DNA from: an uncultured Ruminococcus sp.
GTDB taxonomy: Bacteria; Bacillota; Clostridia; Oscillospirales; Ruminococcaceae
DNA length: 64,000 nucleotides
Direction: 5' to 3'
NCBI GenBank assembly: GCA_902787825.1
Contig: CADAHS010000009.1
Span: 1 to 64,000, forward strand
The position numbers and the translations under genes were made by a program. Shown piece by piece: positions 24,853 through 33,193 of this stretch (positions within the stretch are counted from its first letter, which is position 1; each line of letters starts with the position of its first letter). Under the pieces are notes generated by a model. The model saw only the letters and a list, made by a program, of their open reading frames with translations, had not been told where the DNA came from and did not search any database.

Positions 24853-26622
24853 ATGACAAATCTGGTAAACGAAGCATTTTTACAGACAAAGGAGCTTGTG
24901 ATGCAGGCTCTGGGAGAGCTTGTCGCTGACGGAACTTTCCCCGCTGAGCCGATCCCGTCTTTTATAGCAGAAATACCTGCCGACCCGAAAAACGGCGATG
25001 TGTCCACAAATGCCGCAATGGTCTGCGCAAGACCCTTCAAAAGCAACCCAAGAGCTATCGCACAGAAGATCGCCGAAAAGATAAGACTTGACGGAAGCTG
25101 CTTTGAAAAATGTGAGATAGCAGGACCCGGCTTCATCAATTTTTTCTACTCTGCAAATTGGTATAGCAGCGTAGTAAAAGCTGTCAACGAGGAAAAGCAG
25201 AGCTATGGAACGACCGATATGGGCGGCGGCAAAAGAGTACTTGTCGAGTTCGTTTCTGCCAACCCCACAGGACCAATGCATATCGGCAACGCAAGAGGCG
25301 GAGCTATCGGAGACTGTCTTGCCGCAGTGCTTGAAAAAGCCGGCTATAAAGTTGAAAGAGAGTTTTATGTCAACGATGCCGGAAATCAGATCGAAAAGTT
25401 CGGTAAATCACTTTCTCTCAGATATATGCAGATCCTCAGCGATGCCGGACAGGCGGTTGTTGAAAAGAACCTTGCGATCGAAGATTTCTGCAAGGAGATC
25501 TACGGCGAGGACGGCAACAGAGCGGAGTTCCCAATGCCTGAGGACGTATACCTCGGAATGGATATCATAGCCCACGCAAAAAGCTACTACGATAAGTTCG
25601 GCAAGCAGGCAGGCGAGATGTCCGAGCAGGACAGAAGAAAGTCACTTGTAGATTTTGCGCTTCCTGTCAATATCGAGGGACTTCATAAGGATCTCGAAAA
25701 ATACCGTATAATATATAACACATGGTTCAGAGAAAGCACCCTTCATAACGATGGCTCTGTCAGAGAGATAATCGAAAAGCTCAAAGCAAGCGGCCATACC
25801 TATGAGCAGGACGGCGCACTGTGGTTCAGAACTACCGATTTCGGCGACGAAAAGGACAGAGTCCTCGTGCGTGAAAACGGTATCCCTACCTACCTTGTGC
25901 CCGACATTGCATACCATTATAACAAACTCGCAGTGAGAAAGTTTGATAAAGCTGTTGATATTTTCGGCGCAGACCACCACGGCTATATCGCAAGGATCAA
26001 AGCCTCAATGACCGCACTCGGCGTTGATGCGAACAAGCTTGATATAGTTATAATGCAAATGGTCAGACTCGTCAGGAACGGAGAGGTCTATAAGCTGTCC
26101 AAGCGTTCCGGAAAGGCGATCACGCTCAATACTCTGCTTGACGAAATACCTATCGACGCCGCAAGATTTTTCTTCAACCTTCGTGAGCCTAATTCGCAGT
26201 TCGATTTTGACCTTGACCTCGCAGTTTCCGAGTCAAGCCAGAACCCTGTTTACTATGTCCAGTATGCTCACGCCCGCATCTGTTCTGTAATGAGAAAGGC
26301 TGCCGAGGAGAATATCACCATAAAGCCGTTTGATCCTGACAGCGCAAAACTGCTTGACAGCGCAGAGGAAAAAGAGATCATCAAGCTTCTTGCGAACCTT
26401 CCCAACGTCATCAACGAAGCAGCACGAAACTACGATCCCGCAAAGGTCACAAAGTACGTTATCGACCTCGCAACACTCTATCATAAATTCTATAACGCCT
26501 GCCGTATCATCGGTGAAGAAGAGAGCATCATGCAGGCAAGACTTTCACTGTCTCTTGCAGTAAAGCAGGTCATTGCAAATGTCCTTGATATGCTCAAGAT
26601 CACCTGCCCGGAATCAATGTGA
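24853..26622 (+). CDS. argS: Arginine--tRNA ligase
   Basis: A 589-residue class Ia synthetase charging tRNA-Arg. Seen: the N-terminal Add-1 domain, the HIGH-type signature in ANPTGPMHIGNARGGAIGD (about 135-153), GADHHGYIARIKA, the KMSKS-type loop reading YKLSKRSGKAI at about 417, and the C-terminal anticodon-binding helices. Length matches the bacterial family (about 550-590). The ribosome site is GAGAGGACGAG. Its stop overlaps the next gene by one base (TGATG), so the YdcF-like protein is probably translated by coupling. Confidence 0.97.
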   Translation: MTNLVNEAFLQTKELVMQALGELVADGTFPAEPIPSFIAEIPADPKNGDVSTNAAMVCARPFKSNPRAIAQKIAEKIRLDGSCFEKCEIAGPGFINFFYSANWYSSVVKAVNEEKQSYGTTDMGGGKRVLVEFVSANPTGPMHIGNARGGAIGDCLAAVLEKAGYKVEREFYVNDAGNQIEKFGKSLSLRYMQILSDAGQAVVEKNLAIEDFCKEIYGEDGNRAEFPMPEDVYLGMDIIAHAKSYYDKFGKQAGEMSEQDRRKSLVDFALPVNIEGLHKDLEKYRIIYNTWFRESTLHNDGSVREIIEKLKASGHTYEQDGALWFRTTDFGDEKDRVLVRENGIPTYLVPDIAYHYNKLAVRKFDKAVDIFGADHHGYIARIKASMTALGVDANKLDIVIMQMVRLVRNGEVYKLSKRSGKAITLNTLLDEIPIDAARFFFNLREPNSQFDFDLDLAVSESSQNPVYYVQYAHARICSVMRKAAEENITIKPFDPDSAKLLDSAEEKEIIKLLANLPNVINEAARNYDPAKVTKYVIDLATLYHKFYNACRIIGEEESIMQARLSLSLAVKQVIANVLDMLKITCPESM

Positions 26623-27413
26623 TGAAGGCTTCAGCTAAAGTGTTCGGCTCATTTGCCACGGTACGACTGGTACTGCTGGTCATTGAGCTGTTATTGATGA
26701 CTTGGTTTATAGCCGCATTACCGTTTGTAAATGCCGGGACCATAGCAGGTGTGTTCATCTGTTTGCTGCTTATTTTTCTGACACTCAAATGCAAAGCCTT
26801 TAAAAGCTTTGTAAAAAAGACCTGCACCACGGCTGCCGGAAAAGGCGTTGTTATCACCGTCTGCATTATCCTTGCAGTCGCACTTGTCTATATCGTTCTT
26901 CTTAACGTGATGATGCTCAGAGCGTTTGCCAATAAGCCTCAAAAGCCAAATGTCATCGTAGTCCTCGGCTGTCAGGTCAGAGGGGATCGTCCCTCGAAAA
27001 TGCTTCGCCTCCGTCTTGATGCCGCAAAGGAACTGCTCGATGAGTACCCCGATGTCAAGTGCGTTGTTTCAGGCGGAAAGGGCGATGACGAGAATATCTC
27101 CGAGGCAGAGTGTATGAAGAATTACCTTGTTGAAAACGGTATATCAGCAGATAGGATAATTACCGAGGATAAGTCCACAACAACGTTTGAAAATATGAAA
27201 TTCACCTTTGAAAAGCTTGACGAGCTTGGTATCAGCCGTGATATAACGATCGTCACCGACGGCTACCACCAGTACCGTGCAAGCCTTATCGCAAAGGAGC
27301 AGGGCGCAGGCGAGATAACATCTTATAACGCAAATACCGAGTTCAGACATATCGCTTCCCATTGGGTGAGAGAGTGGCTCGCACTTACAAAATTCTTTAT
27401 CTTCGGAACTTAA
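26622..27413 (+). CDS. YdcF/SanA-like membrane protein (DUF218)
   Basis: A 263-residue membrane protein. Three or so helices fill about 10-35, 40-62 and 78-102, then a soluble DUF218 domain begins with KPNVIVVLGCQVRGDRPSKMLRLRLDAAKELL, followed by CVVSGGKGDDENISEAECMKNYL, DKSTTTFENMKFTFE and VTDGYHQYRASLIAKE. These are the family blocks of YdcF/SanA proteins, which affect envelope properties; the reaction is not settled. ATG at 26622 overlaps the argS stop, and a GTG directly before it is an alternative start. Confidence 0.85.
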   Translation: MKASAKVFGSFATVRLVLLVIELLLMTWFIAALPFVNAGTIAGVFICLLLIFLTLKCKAFKSFVKKTCTTAAGKGVVITVCIILAVALVYIVLLNVMMLRAFANKPQKPNVIVVLGCQVRGDRPSKMLRLRLDAAKELLDEYPDVKCVVSGGKGDDENISEAECMKNYLVENGISADRIITEDKSTTTFENMKFTFEKLDELGISRDITIVTDGYHQYRASLIAKEQGAGEITSYNANTEFRHIASHWVREWLALTKFFIFGT

Positions 27414-27434
27414 AGTAAGAAAGAAAATAGGAAC

Positions 27435-27599
27435 ATGAGCAAAACATTCTCTCTGCTTGGATATCTTATTCTTTTGATCGTTGTATTGAGCAACCTGCTC
27501 GATCTCAGCATTTCCGATCCCATGGTGATCGTACTGTGCGTGATAAGTGCGATATTTATGTGTATATCCATAGTTTCTGAGAATAAGAAAAAACAATAG
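27435..27599 (+). CDS. Small membrane protein (54 residues)
   Basis: A short ORF between the YdcF-like gene and a strong terminator. It encodes 54 residues: MSKTFSLLGY, then two hydrophobic stretches (about 7-21 and 30-47) separated by LLDLSISDP, then a basic tail SENKKKQ. This is a plausible two-helix membrane protein with a positive cytoplasmic tail. The ribosome site is weak (AAAATAGGAAC), but position at the end of the operon, hydrophobic pattern and clean termination right after the stop support it. Family unknown. Confidence 0.6.
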   Translation: MSKTFSLLGYLILLIVVLSNLLDLSISDPMVIVLCVISAIFMCISIVSENKKKQ

Positions 27600-27607
27600 G
27601 ACATAAC

Positions 27608-27646
27608 AAAGGCTGCTGTACGTTTTTTTTGTACAACAGCCTTTTT
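27608..27646. terminator. Bidirectional terminator
   Basis: AAGGCTGcTGTAC / GTACAaCAGCCTT around a T8 loop, followed by T5 on the plus strand. It ends the argS run and the convergent S66 peptidase gene. Confidence 0.88.
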
Positions 27647-27647
27647 G

Positions 27648-28679
27648 TTATCTGTTATTGAACCTTATTACCTGCTTTTCGGCATCTACCACAGCATCAA
27701 CTCCAAACGGAATGATGCACCTTGGCATAGCGTGACCGATGTTCAGATTGTACACTATCGGAAGTTCAGGTCTGTCTATCACTTCTACGAGCAGCTTTTT
27801 GTATTCATCAGCATACATCTCGTCCATAGGCTTTCCGACAAGAACCCCCGATACCACATCAAATACGCCCGTCTGCTTCAGGTATTCAAGCGACCTTCTG
27901 TATTTTTCGGGCGAAGGCTTTTCCTCGCTGGATTCCAGCAGAAGAATACGTCCATTCCAGTCGTCCCTGCTTGGAAACAGCTGATATTTCTCGCACAGCT
28001 TCGGCATATCTGCATAGCGCTCACCATTGAACATATCATACATACTGCAAATGCAGCCGCCGAGTATCTTCCCCGAAAATACCGATGCTCCCTGGAGCAG
28101 ATCAAACCCACTGTTTTTATGTGATGTCAGCGGCTTGCCGACCTGATCGGAAGAAAACACTTTTCGTTCCTCATACCACACATCAGACGGCGTTATCTCA
28201 CTGATGCTCCCCGTGTTGATAAGCTGCTCAAAATACTTTTTCGTATACGGCAGCATTTCACTGCTCAGTTCGCATATGTCACAAAGAAATGCCTGACCGT
28301 AGAAAGAACGCATACCCACCTTGTGCAGCATAAAATGATTTATCGTTGTATCTGAAAAACCGAGAAAGACCTTGTCAGCTGCCGCAGCTTCAAGCTCACC
28401 GCCGTCAAACAGATATGGGAGCAAACGATAGGTATCATCACCGCCTATCGTACAAAGTATCATGTCTGTGTCCGGGTCTTTAAGTGCAGCCAGCAGATCC
28501 TCCGCTCTCTTTTCTGGGTGTGCCTTTACAAATTCCATTCCCTTTAGAGCATTGGGCATAAACCTGACATTCAAACCAAGCTCTTTCAGCCTTTTCAAAC
28601 CTATGTCAAGTTCAAACCTGACAAATGGTTCACCTGCGATACCGCACGAAAGACTTACTATCGAAATATTCTTTATCAT
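27648..28679 (-). CDS. S66 family peptidase (LD-carboxypeptidase/MccF-like)
   Basis: A 343-residue serine peptidase of the LdcA/MccF clan. Seen: LCTIGGDDTYRLLPYL (about 75-90), the nucleophile Ser in FLGFSDTTINHF (about 105-116), the catalytic Glu in ILLLESSEEKPSPE (about 243-256), and the His in YNLNIGHAMPRCIIPFG (about 312-328). The Ser-Glu-His triad is complete. LdcA trims murein tetrapeptides, while MccF cleaves microcin-type amides; the double S-E-E motif and GGDDT look closer to the MccF subgroup, but this is uncertain. It begins 26 nt after leuA and may be read from its transcript. Confidence 0.87.
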   Translation of the reverse strand: MIKNISIVSLSCGIAGEPFVRFELDIGLKRLKELGLNVRFMPNALKGMEFVKAHPEKRAEDLLAALKDPDTDMILCTIGGDDTYRLLPYLFDGGELEAAAADKVFLGFSDTTINHFMLHKVGMRSFYGQAFLCDICELSSEMLPYTKKYFEQLINTGSISEITPSDVWYEERKVFSSDQVGKPLTSHKNSGFDLLQGASVFSGKILGGCICSMYDMFNGERYADMPKLCEKYQLFPSRDDWNGRILLLESSEEKPSPEKYRRSLEYLKQTGVFDVVSGVLVGKPMDEMYADEYKKLLVEVIDRPELPIVYNLNIGHAMPRCIIPFGVDAVVDAEKQVIRFNNR

Positions 28680-28705
28680 TATTATCTTTTGAGATCAGAT
28701 CGTTT

Positions 28706-30379
28706 TTATTCTTCGTTAGCGTTGTTGATAGCCGAAAGCAGCGCTCTTATCGAGGACACGATTATGTCCGAATGCCTGCCTGCGCCCCAGTATGTCTTGC
28801 CGTCCTTTGAGATCGAAACGTAGGAGACCGCCTCAGAGTTTGTCTTTCTCTCAATGGCGTGCTCCTGATATGTCTCAAGCGTGAACTCAAAACCGATAGC
28901 CTTGCGCAGAGCGTTTGCCACAGCGTCAAGACGTCCGTTTCCTTCGCCATCGTATACCCGGGATTCACCGCCGCCGACAGATGCTGTCACCTTAGCGCTT
29001 ATCCTGTCGCCTTCAAGCTGAGTGTAATGCTCCTGAGTAGCATTGACATATGTAGCCTTGTTGAGGTATTCCTTCTTGAAGATGTCATATACCTCATCAG
29101 GCTTAAGCTCCTTGTGCAGATGATCTGAAACGCTCTTTACCTTGTAGCCGAAGTCCTCACGCATCTTCTTAGGCAGATCGTAGCCGAACTGTGTTTGCAG
29201 AACAAAGCCTATACCGCCCTTGCCTGACTGCGAGTTTATGCGGATAACGTCCGCATCATACTCTCTTCCGACATCATGCGGGTCGATCGGCAGATACGGA
29301 ACAGTCCATGCGTCAACGCCCTTTTCTTTGCGCCAGCTCATACCCTTTGCGATAGCGTCCTGATGCGAGCCCGAGAATGCAGCAAATACAAGTGCACCCG
29401 AGTATGGGCTTCTTGGGCTGACAGTCATTCTTGTGACTCTTTCGTAAAGCTCAACAAGCGTCGGCATATCCGAGAAATCAAGCATCGGGTCAACACCCTG
29501 CGAGAACATATTCATAGCAACAGTAACTATGTCTGCATTGCCTGTTCTTTCACCGTTTCCAAAGCAAGTGCCTTCGATCCTGTCAGCACCTGCGAGCAAT
29601 CCCATTTCGCAGTCAGCCACAGCGCAGCCTCTGTCGTTGTGCGGGTGAAGCGAAACGATAAGGTTCTCTCTGTTGTGCATAGCCTTGCACATATATTCGA
29701 TCTGCTGAGCGTAAACGTGCGGCATTGAAACCTCAACAGTCACAGGCAGATTGATTATCACCTTGTCATCAGCTGTCGGCTTCCAGATGTCGATAACAGC
29801 ATTGCAGATATCTCTTGCAAACTCCATCTCCGTGCCGGTAAAACTCTCAGGTGAGTATTCAAATCTGAAATTAGATTCACCCTTGTACTTCTCTCTGTAC
29901 TGGTTGAGAAGCTCAGCGCCGTCAGTAGCGATCTTGATGATCTCCTCCTTGCTCTTTCTGAAAACCTGTTCTCTCTGAGCAACAGAGGTCGAGTTGTAAA
30001 GATGAACGATAGCGTTCTTTACGCCTTTGAGTGCCTCAAACGTCTTTTTGATGATGTGCTCTCTTGACTGCGTGAGCACCTGTATCGTAACATCGTCAGG
30101 GATCATGTTCTTTTCAATAAGCGTGCGGCAGAACTCGTATTCCGTTTCAGAAGCAGCAGGGAAGCCGATCTCGATCTCCTTGAAGCCTATTTTCACCAGA
30201 TGCTCAAAGAATTCCAGCTTTTCCTCCAGGCTCATCGGGATGACCAGCGCCTGATTTCCGTCACGCAGATCGACCGAGCACCATACCGGAGCCTTGTCAA
30301 CGTGATCCTTTTTTGTCCATTCCATGCATCTTTCCGGCGGCAGAAAATATCCGACCGAGTACTTTTTGTAGTTTTCCAT
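28706..30379 (-). CDS. leuA: 2-isopropylmalate synthase (type 2)
   Basis: A 557-residue enzyme condensing 2-oxoisovalerate with acetyl-CoA, the first committed step of leucine synthesis. Seen: SVDLRDGNQALVIPMS (metal-binding Asp, about 36-51), IGFKEIEIGFPAASETEYEF, VSLHPHNDRGCAVADCE (metal His pair, about 243), GTCFGNGERTGNADIVT, and a C-terminal regulatory domain (about 430-557) with SVGGGESRVYDGEGNGRLDAV, expected to bind leucine. The wording is that of the yeast/actinobacterial form (TIGR00970). A leucine T-box leader and consensus promoter precede it; the rest of the leu operon is not here. Confidence 0.96.
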   Translation of the reverse strand: MENYKKYSVGYFLPPERCMEWTKKDHVDKAPVWCSVDLRDGNQALVIPMSLEEKLEFFEHLVKIGFKEIEIGFPAASETEYEFCRTLIEKNMIPDDVTIQVLTQSREHIIKKTFEALKGVKNAIVHLYNSTSVAQREQVFRKSKEEIIKIATDGAELLNQYREKYKGESNFRFEYSPESFTGTEMEFARDICNAVIDIWKPTADDKVIINLPVTVEVSMPHVYAQQIEYMCKAMHNRENLIVSLHPHNDRGCAVADCEMGLLAGADRIEGTCFGNGERTGNADIVTVAMNMFSQGVDPMLDFSDMPTLVELYERVTRMTVSPRSPYSGALVFAAFSGSHQDAIAKGMSWRKEKGVDAWTVPYLPIDPHDVGREYDADVIRINSQSGKGGIGFVLQTQFGYDLPKKMREDFGYKVKSVSDHLHKELKPDEVYDIFKKEYLNKATYVNATQEHYTQLEGDRISAKVTASVGGGESRVYDGEGNGRLDAVANALRKAIGFEFTLETYQEHAIERKTNSEAVSYVSISKDGKTYWGAGRHSDIIVSSIRALLSAINNANEE

Positions 30380-30425
30380 ACCAACAATTCCTTTCTCTTT
30401 TTGATTAAAGATCGTTTGTACGGGG

Positions 30426-30695
30426 AAATAAAAAATCGCCTTCCCCCGAAAACAGGAGAGACGAGATTACCCGTGTTACCACTCTCATTCGCATACAGCT
30501 CACACTGTATACCTCAGCCACATCACATCAATGTGTATTCCTTTTAACGGCGGACACCCGGAAGCGACTACATCAAAGACCTTCACCGCTCCTGCTCAAG
30601 GACGAGCTATTACAGACCGTACACGCTGACTTACACCTGCCGCCAGCTCTCTGTGCAGTACGCACCTGCTTTTCTTCCTCTCAATGCATTTAGAA
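30426..30695 (-). promoter_or_regulatory. T-box leader (leucine) of leuA
   Basis: The leader has the T-box parts in order on the minus strand: ACAGAGAG box, GGTGTAAG element, a candidate specifier CUC (30606-30604, context UAAUAG-CUC-GUCC), and the core GAGTGGTAACACGGGTAA (about 30486-30469). UGGU there pairs with ACCA, the tRNA-Leu acceptor end with discriminator A. A stem starting TCGTCTCTCC and ending GGGGGAAGGCGA then leads into TTTTTTATTT (30435-30426). Uncharged tRNA-Leu should permit leuA transcription. Confidence 0.88.
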
Positions 30696-30704
30696 TATAT
30701 ATCC

Positions 30705-30733
30705 ATTATAGTCTTCCTGTCCCACAATGTCAA
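30705..30733 (-). promoter_or_regulatory. leuA promoter
   Basis: TTGACA (30733-30728), 17 nt, TATAAT (30710-30705) on the minus strand. Confidence 0.82.
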
Positions 30734-30785
30734 GCACTTTCAGAAATTTAACATTTTGTTTAAATCTGCACCCTGCATACAGCCG

Positions 30786-30814
30786 TTGACATAACAAGGC
30801 ATTTGTTATATAAT
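30786..30814 (+). promoter_or_regulatory. Promoter of the galT operon
   Basis: TTGACA (30786-30791), 17 nt, TATAAT (30809-30814), a full consensus promoter. Confidence 0.82.
30791..30809 (+). promoter_or_regulatory. Palindrome in the galT promoter spacer (putative operator)
   Basis: ATAACAA (30791-30797), 5 nt, TTGTTAT (30803-30809) is a perfect inverted repeat filling the -35/-10 spacer. A protein bound there would block RNA polymerase. The regulator is not identifiable; a sugar-responsive repressor is a guess. Confidence 0.55.
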
Positions 30815-30864
30815 AGTAGTGTATGTTTAATTATTGTGAAATAACACTATTCAAGGAGGTCGCT

Positions 30865-32364
30865 ATGATATCGGAAAGCATTACAAAACTTGTTGCCTAC
30901 GGGCTTTCAACAAACCTTATCGCACCCAGTGACAGGGTATATGCGATCAACAGACTGCTTGAGATACTTCACCTTGATGAGTATGAGGAACCCGGGAAAG
31001 AATTTGAAAATGTTGATCTTCAGACTACACTCGCTGAGCTTTTGGACTATGCCTGTGACAACGGTCTGTGCGAAAACAGCGCAGTCTACCGTGACCTGTT
31101 TGACACAAAGCTGATGTCAGCGCTCACACCTCGTCCAAGTGAGGTGGAGCTTGAGTTTTTCAACCTCTATGCGCAGTCTCCGAAAAAGGCGACCGACTAT
31201 TTCTATAAATTCTCACAGGATACCGACTATATCCGCCGCTACCGTATCAAAAAGGATATCAGATGGAAAGCTCCGACCGAGTACGGCGAGCTTGATATAA
31301 CCATAAACCTTTCCAAACCGGAGAAAGACCCCAAGGCTATCGCAGCTGCAAAGCTCGCAAAGCAGTCAGGCTATCCTAAGTGCCTTTTGTGCTACGAAAA
31401 TGTCGGATATGCAGGCAGAGTCGATTCACCCGCAAGACAGACCCACCGTATCATACCGGTGAAGATCGACGGGCAGGACTGGGGCTTTCAGTATTCACCG
31501 TATGTCTATTACAACGAGCATTGTATCCTTTTCAATAAGAAGCATACACCAATGGTCATCGACAAAAGCGTGTTCAATAAGCTTTTTGATTTTGTGCAGC
31601 AGTTCCCACACTATATCATTGGTTCAAATGCCGATCTGCCGATAGTCGGCGGCTCGATCCTTTCTCATGAACACTTTCAGGGAGGAAGCTATGAGTTCCC
31701 GATGGCAAAAGCTCCCGTTGAGCAAAAGCTCGTGTTCAAAGGCTTTGAAAGTGTCAGCGCAGGTATAGTGAAGTGGCCTATGTCCGTGATAAGGCTGAAT
31801 TCAGCGAATAGAGATGAGATCGTCGCTCTTGCGGATAAGATTTTGACCTGCTGGCGGAGCTATACCGATGAAGAGGCTTTTGTTTTTGCAAATACCAAAG
31901 GCGAGCCGCACAATACGATAACACCTATCGCAAGAATGCGTGATGATAACTTCGAGCTTGACCTCGTGCTCAGGAACAATATCACTACCGCCGAGCACCC
32001 GCTGGGAGTCTACCACCCCCACGCCGAGCTTCACCATATAAAGAAAGAGAATATCGGACTGATCGAGGTAATGGGACTTGCAGTCCTTCCCGCAAGACTT
32101 AAAAACGAAATGCAGCTCCTTTCACAGCAGCTTGTAAAAAATACTCCCGAGGGTATCAAAAACGACGAGCTGCTTTCAAAACACTATGACTGGGCAAAGG
32201 AGCTTTGCGAAAAGTATACCTTTACCGGTGACAATGTTACCGGCATTCTCAGAAAAGAAATAGGCATAGTGGTTTCCAAAGTCCTCGAACACGCCGGGGT
32301 ATATAAGCGTGATCGGGACGGAAAAGCTGCATTTGAGCGCTTCATTGACAGCGTAAACAAATAG
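30865..32364 (+). CDS. galT: UDP-glucose--hexose-1-phosphate uridylyltransferase
   Basis: A 499-residue Firmicutes-type (class 2) GalT of the Leloir pathway, moving UMP between UDP-glucose and galactose-1-phosphate. Seen: RRYRIKKDIRWKAPTEYGELDITINLSKPEKDPK around 125-155 (read in parts), CLLCYENVGYAGR, GFQYSPYVYYNEHCILFN, and the active-site block GGSILSHEHFQGG (about 270). Length is usual for this type. The start MISES has AAGGAGGT with 5-nt spacing. It leads an operon with a PIG-L deacetylase, YfhO and glgB; galK and galE are not nearby. Confidence 0.96.
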   Translation: MISESITKLVAYGLSTNLIAPSDRVYAINRLLEILHLDEYEEPGKEFENVDLQTTLAELLDYACDNGLCENSAVYRDLFDTKLMSALTPRPSEVELEFFNLYAQSPKKATDYFYKFSQDTDYIRRYRIKKDIRWKAPTEYGELDITINLSKPEKDPKAIAAAKLAKQSGYPKCLLCYENVGYAGRVDSPARQTHRIIPVKIDGQDWGFQYSPYVYYNEHCILFNKKHTPMVIDKSVFNKLFDFVQQFPHYIIGSNADLPIVGGSILSHEHFQGGSYEFPMAKAPVEQKLVFKGFESVSAGIVKWPMSVIRLNSANRDEIVALADKILTCWRSYTDEEAFVFANTKGEPHNTITPIARMRDDNFELDLVLRNNITTAEHPLGVYHPHAELHHIKKENIGLIEVMGLAVLPARLKNEMQLLSQQLVKNTPEGIKNDELLSKHYDWAKELCEKYTFTGDNVTGILRKEIGIVVSKVLEHAGVYKRDRDGKAAFERFIDSVNK

Positions 32365-32381
32365 AAAGACAGGTAATTTAA

Positions 32382-33164
32382 TTGCAGACCAGCAGATCAA
32401 AAAAGAGAAAGATACTGACCGTCCTGATAATAGTGTTCACAGCTATGGCTCTTGGCGCAGCAGGCTTTTTTATCACAAGGCATTTTATCTGGGAAGCCGA
32501 AAAGAAGAAAGCTTATGACGTCAAACCTCTGACCACACAGCAGATACAGACAGTTGCAGATAATAAAAAAGCGACCAAACTTATGATAGTTGCCCACCCC
32601 GATGACGATACTATCTGGGGCGGAGCGCATATAATGAACGGTGATTATTTTATCGTCTGCATAACCAACGGCAGGAACGATACCCGAAAAGCAGAGTTTG
32701 AAAAAATGCTTTCTTTGTCCGGCAACAGCGGTTATATACTTGAGTATCCCGACAAGGTCGCAGGAGAACGTGACGAGTGGACAAAGGTCTGGGATAACAT
32801 CACAAGCGATCTGAAAAAAATAATGACCTGTAAGAACTGGGAGCTGATAGTCACGCATAATAAGCAAGGCGAGTATGGTCATCAGCATCACAAATATACC
32901 CATAAGATAGTTACCGGCATCTACGATGAAAATTCGCTCATACCGCCTCTTTTCAATTTTGGCGAGTACCATTCCAAAAACAAGCTCCCCGAGTATGAGG
33001 ATAAAATGACCAGGGTGAGCGATAGTGAGTATGAGTTTAAATGTGAGCTTGTCAAGGTCTATCAGTCTCAGGATTATGCAGTCAATAAGTTTTATCATAT
33101 GATGCCGTATGAGATGTGGACGCAGTACGAGCAGTATTCAGAAAATCCGCAGTACAAAAAGTAA
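32382..33164 (+). CDS. Membrane-anchored PIG-L family deacetylase
   Basis: A 260-residue protein with a basic N-terminus and one membrane helix (about 11-33), so the catalytic domain is probably outside. It has the LmbE/PIG-L zinc motif AHPDDD (about 70-75, after KLMIVAHPDDDTIWGG) and the third ligand region GEYGHQHHKYTHK (about 168-180). PIG-L enzymes remove N-acetyl groups from sugar amines. Translation starts at TTG 17 nt after galT, with a weak ribosome site (ACAGGTAA). The pairing with YfhO hints at modification of a surface glycan; the substrate is unknown. Confidence 0.85.
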   Translation: MQTSRSKKRKILTVLIIVFTAMALGAAGFFITRHFIWEAEKKKAYDVKPLTTQQIQTVADNKKATKLMIVAHPDDDTIWGGAHIMNGDYFIVCITNGRNDTRKAEFEKMLSLSGNSGYILEYPDKVAGERDEWTKVWDNITSDLKKIMTCKNWELIVTHNKQGEYGHQHHKYTHKIVTGIYDENSLIPPLFNFGEYHSKNKLPEYEDKMTRVSDSEYEFKCELVKVYQSQDYAVNKFYHMMPYEMWTQYEQYSENPQYKK

Positions 33165-33193
33165 AGATCAAGGGTTTTTCAAGGGGTAAACAA

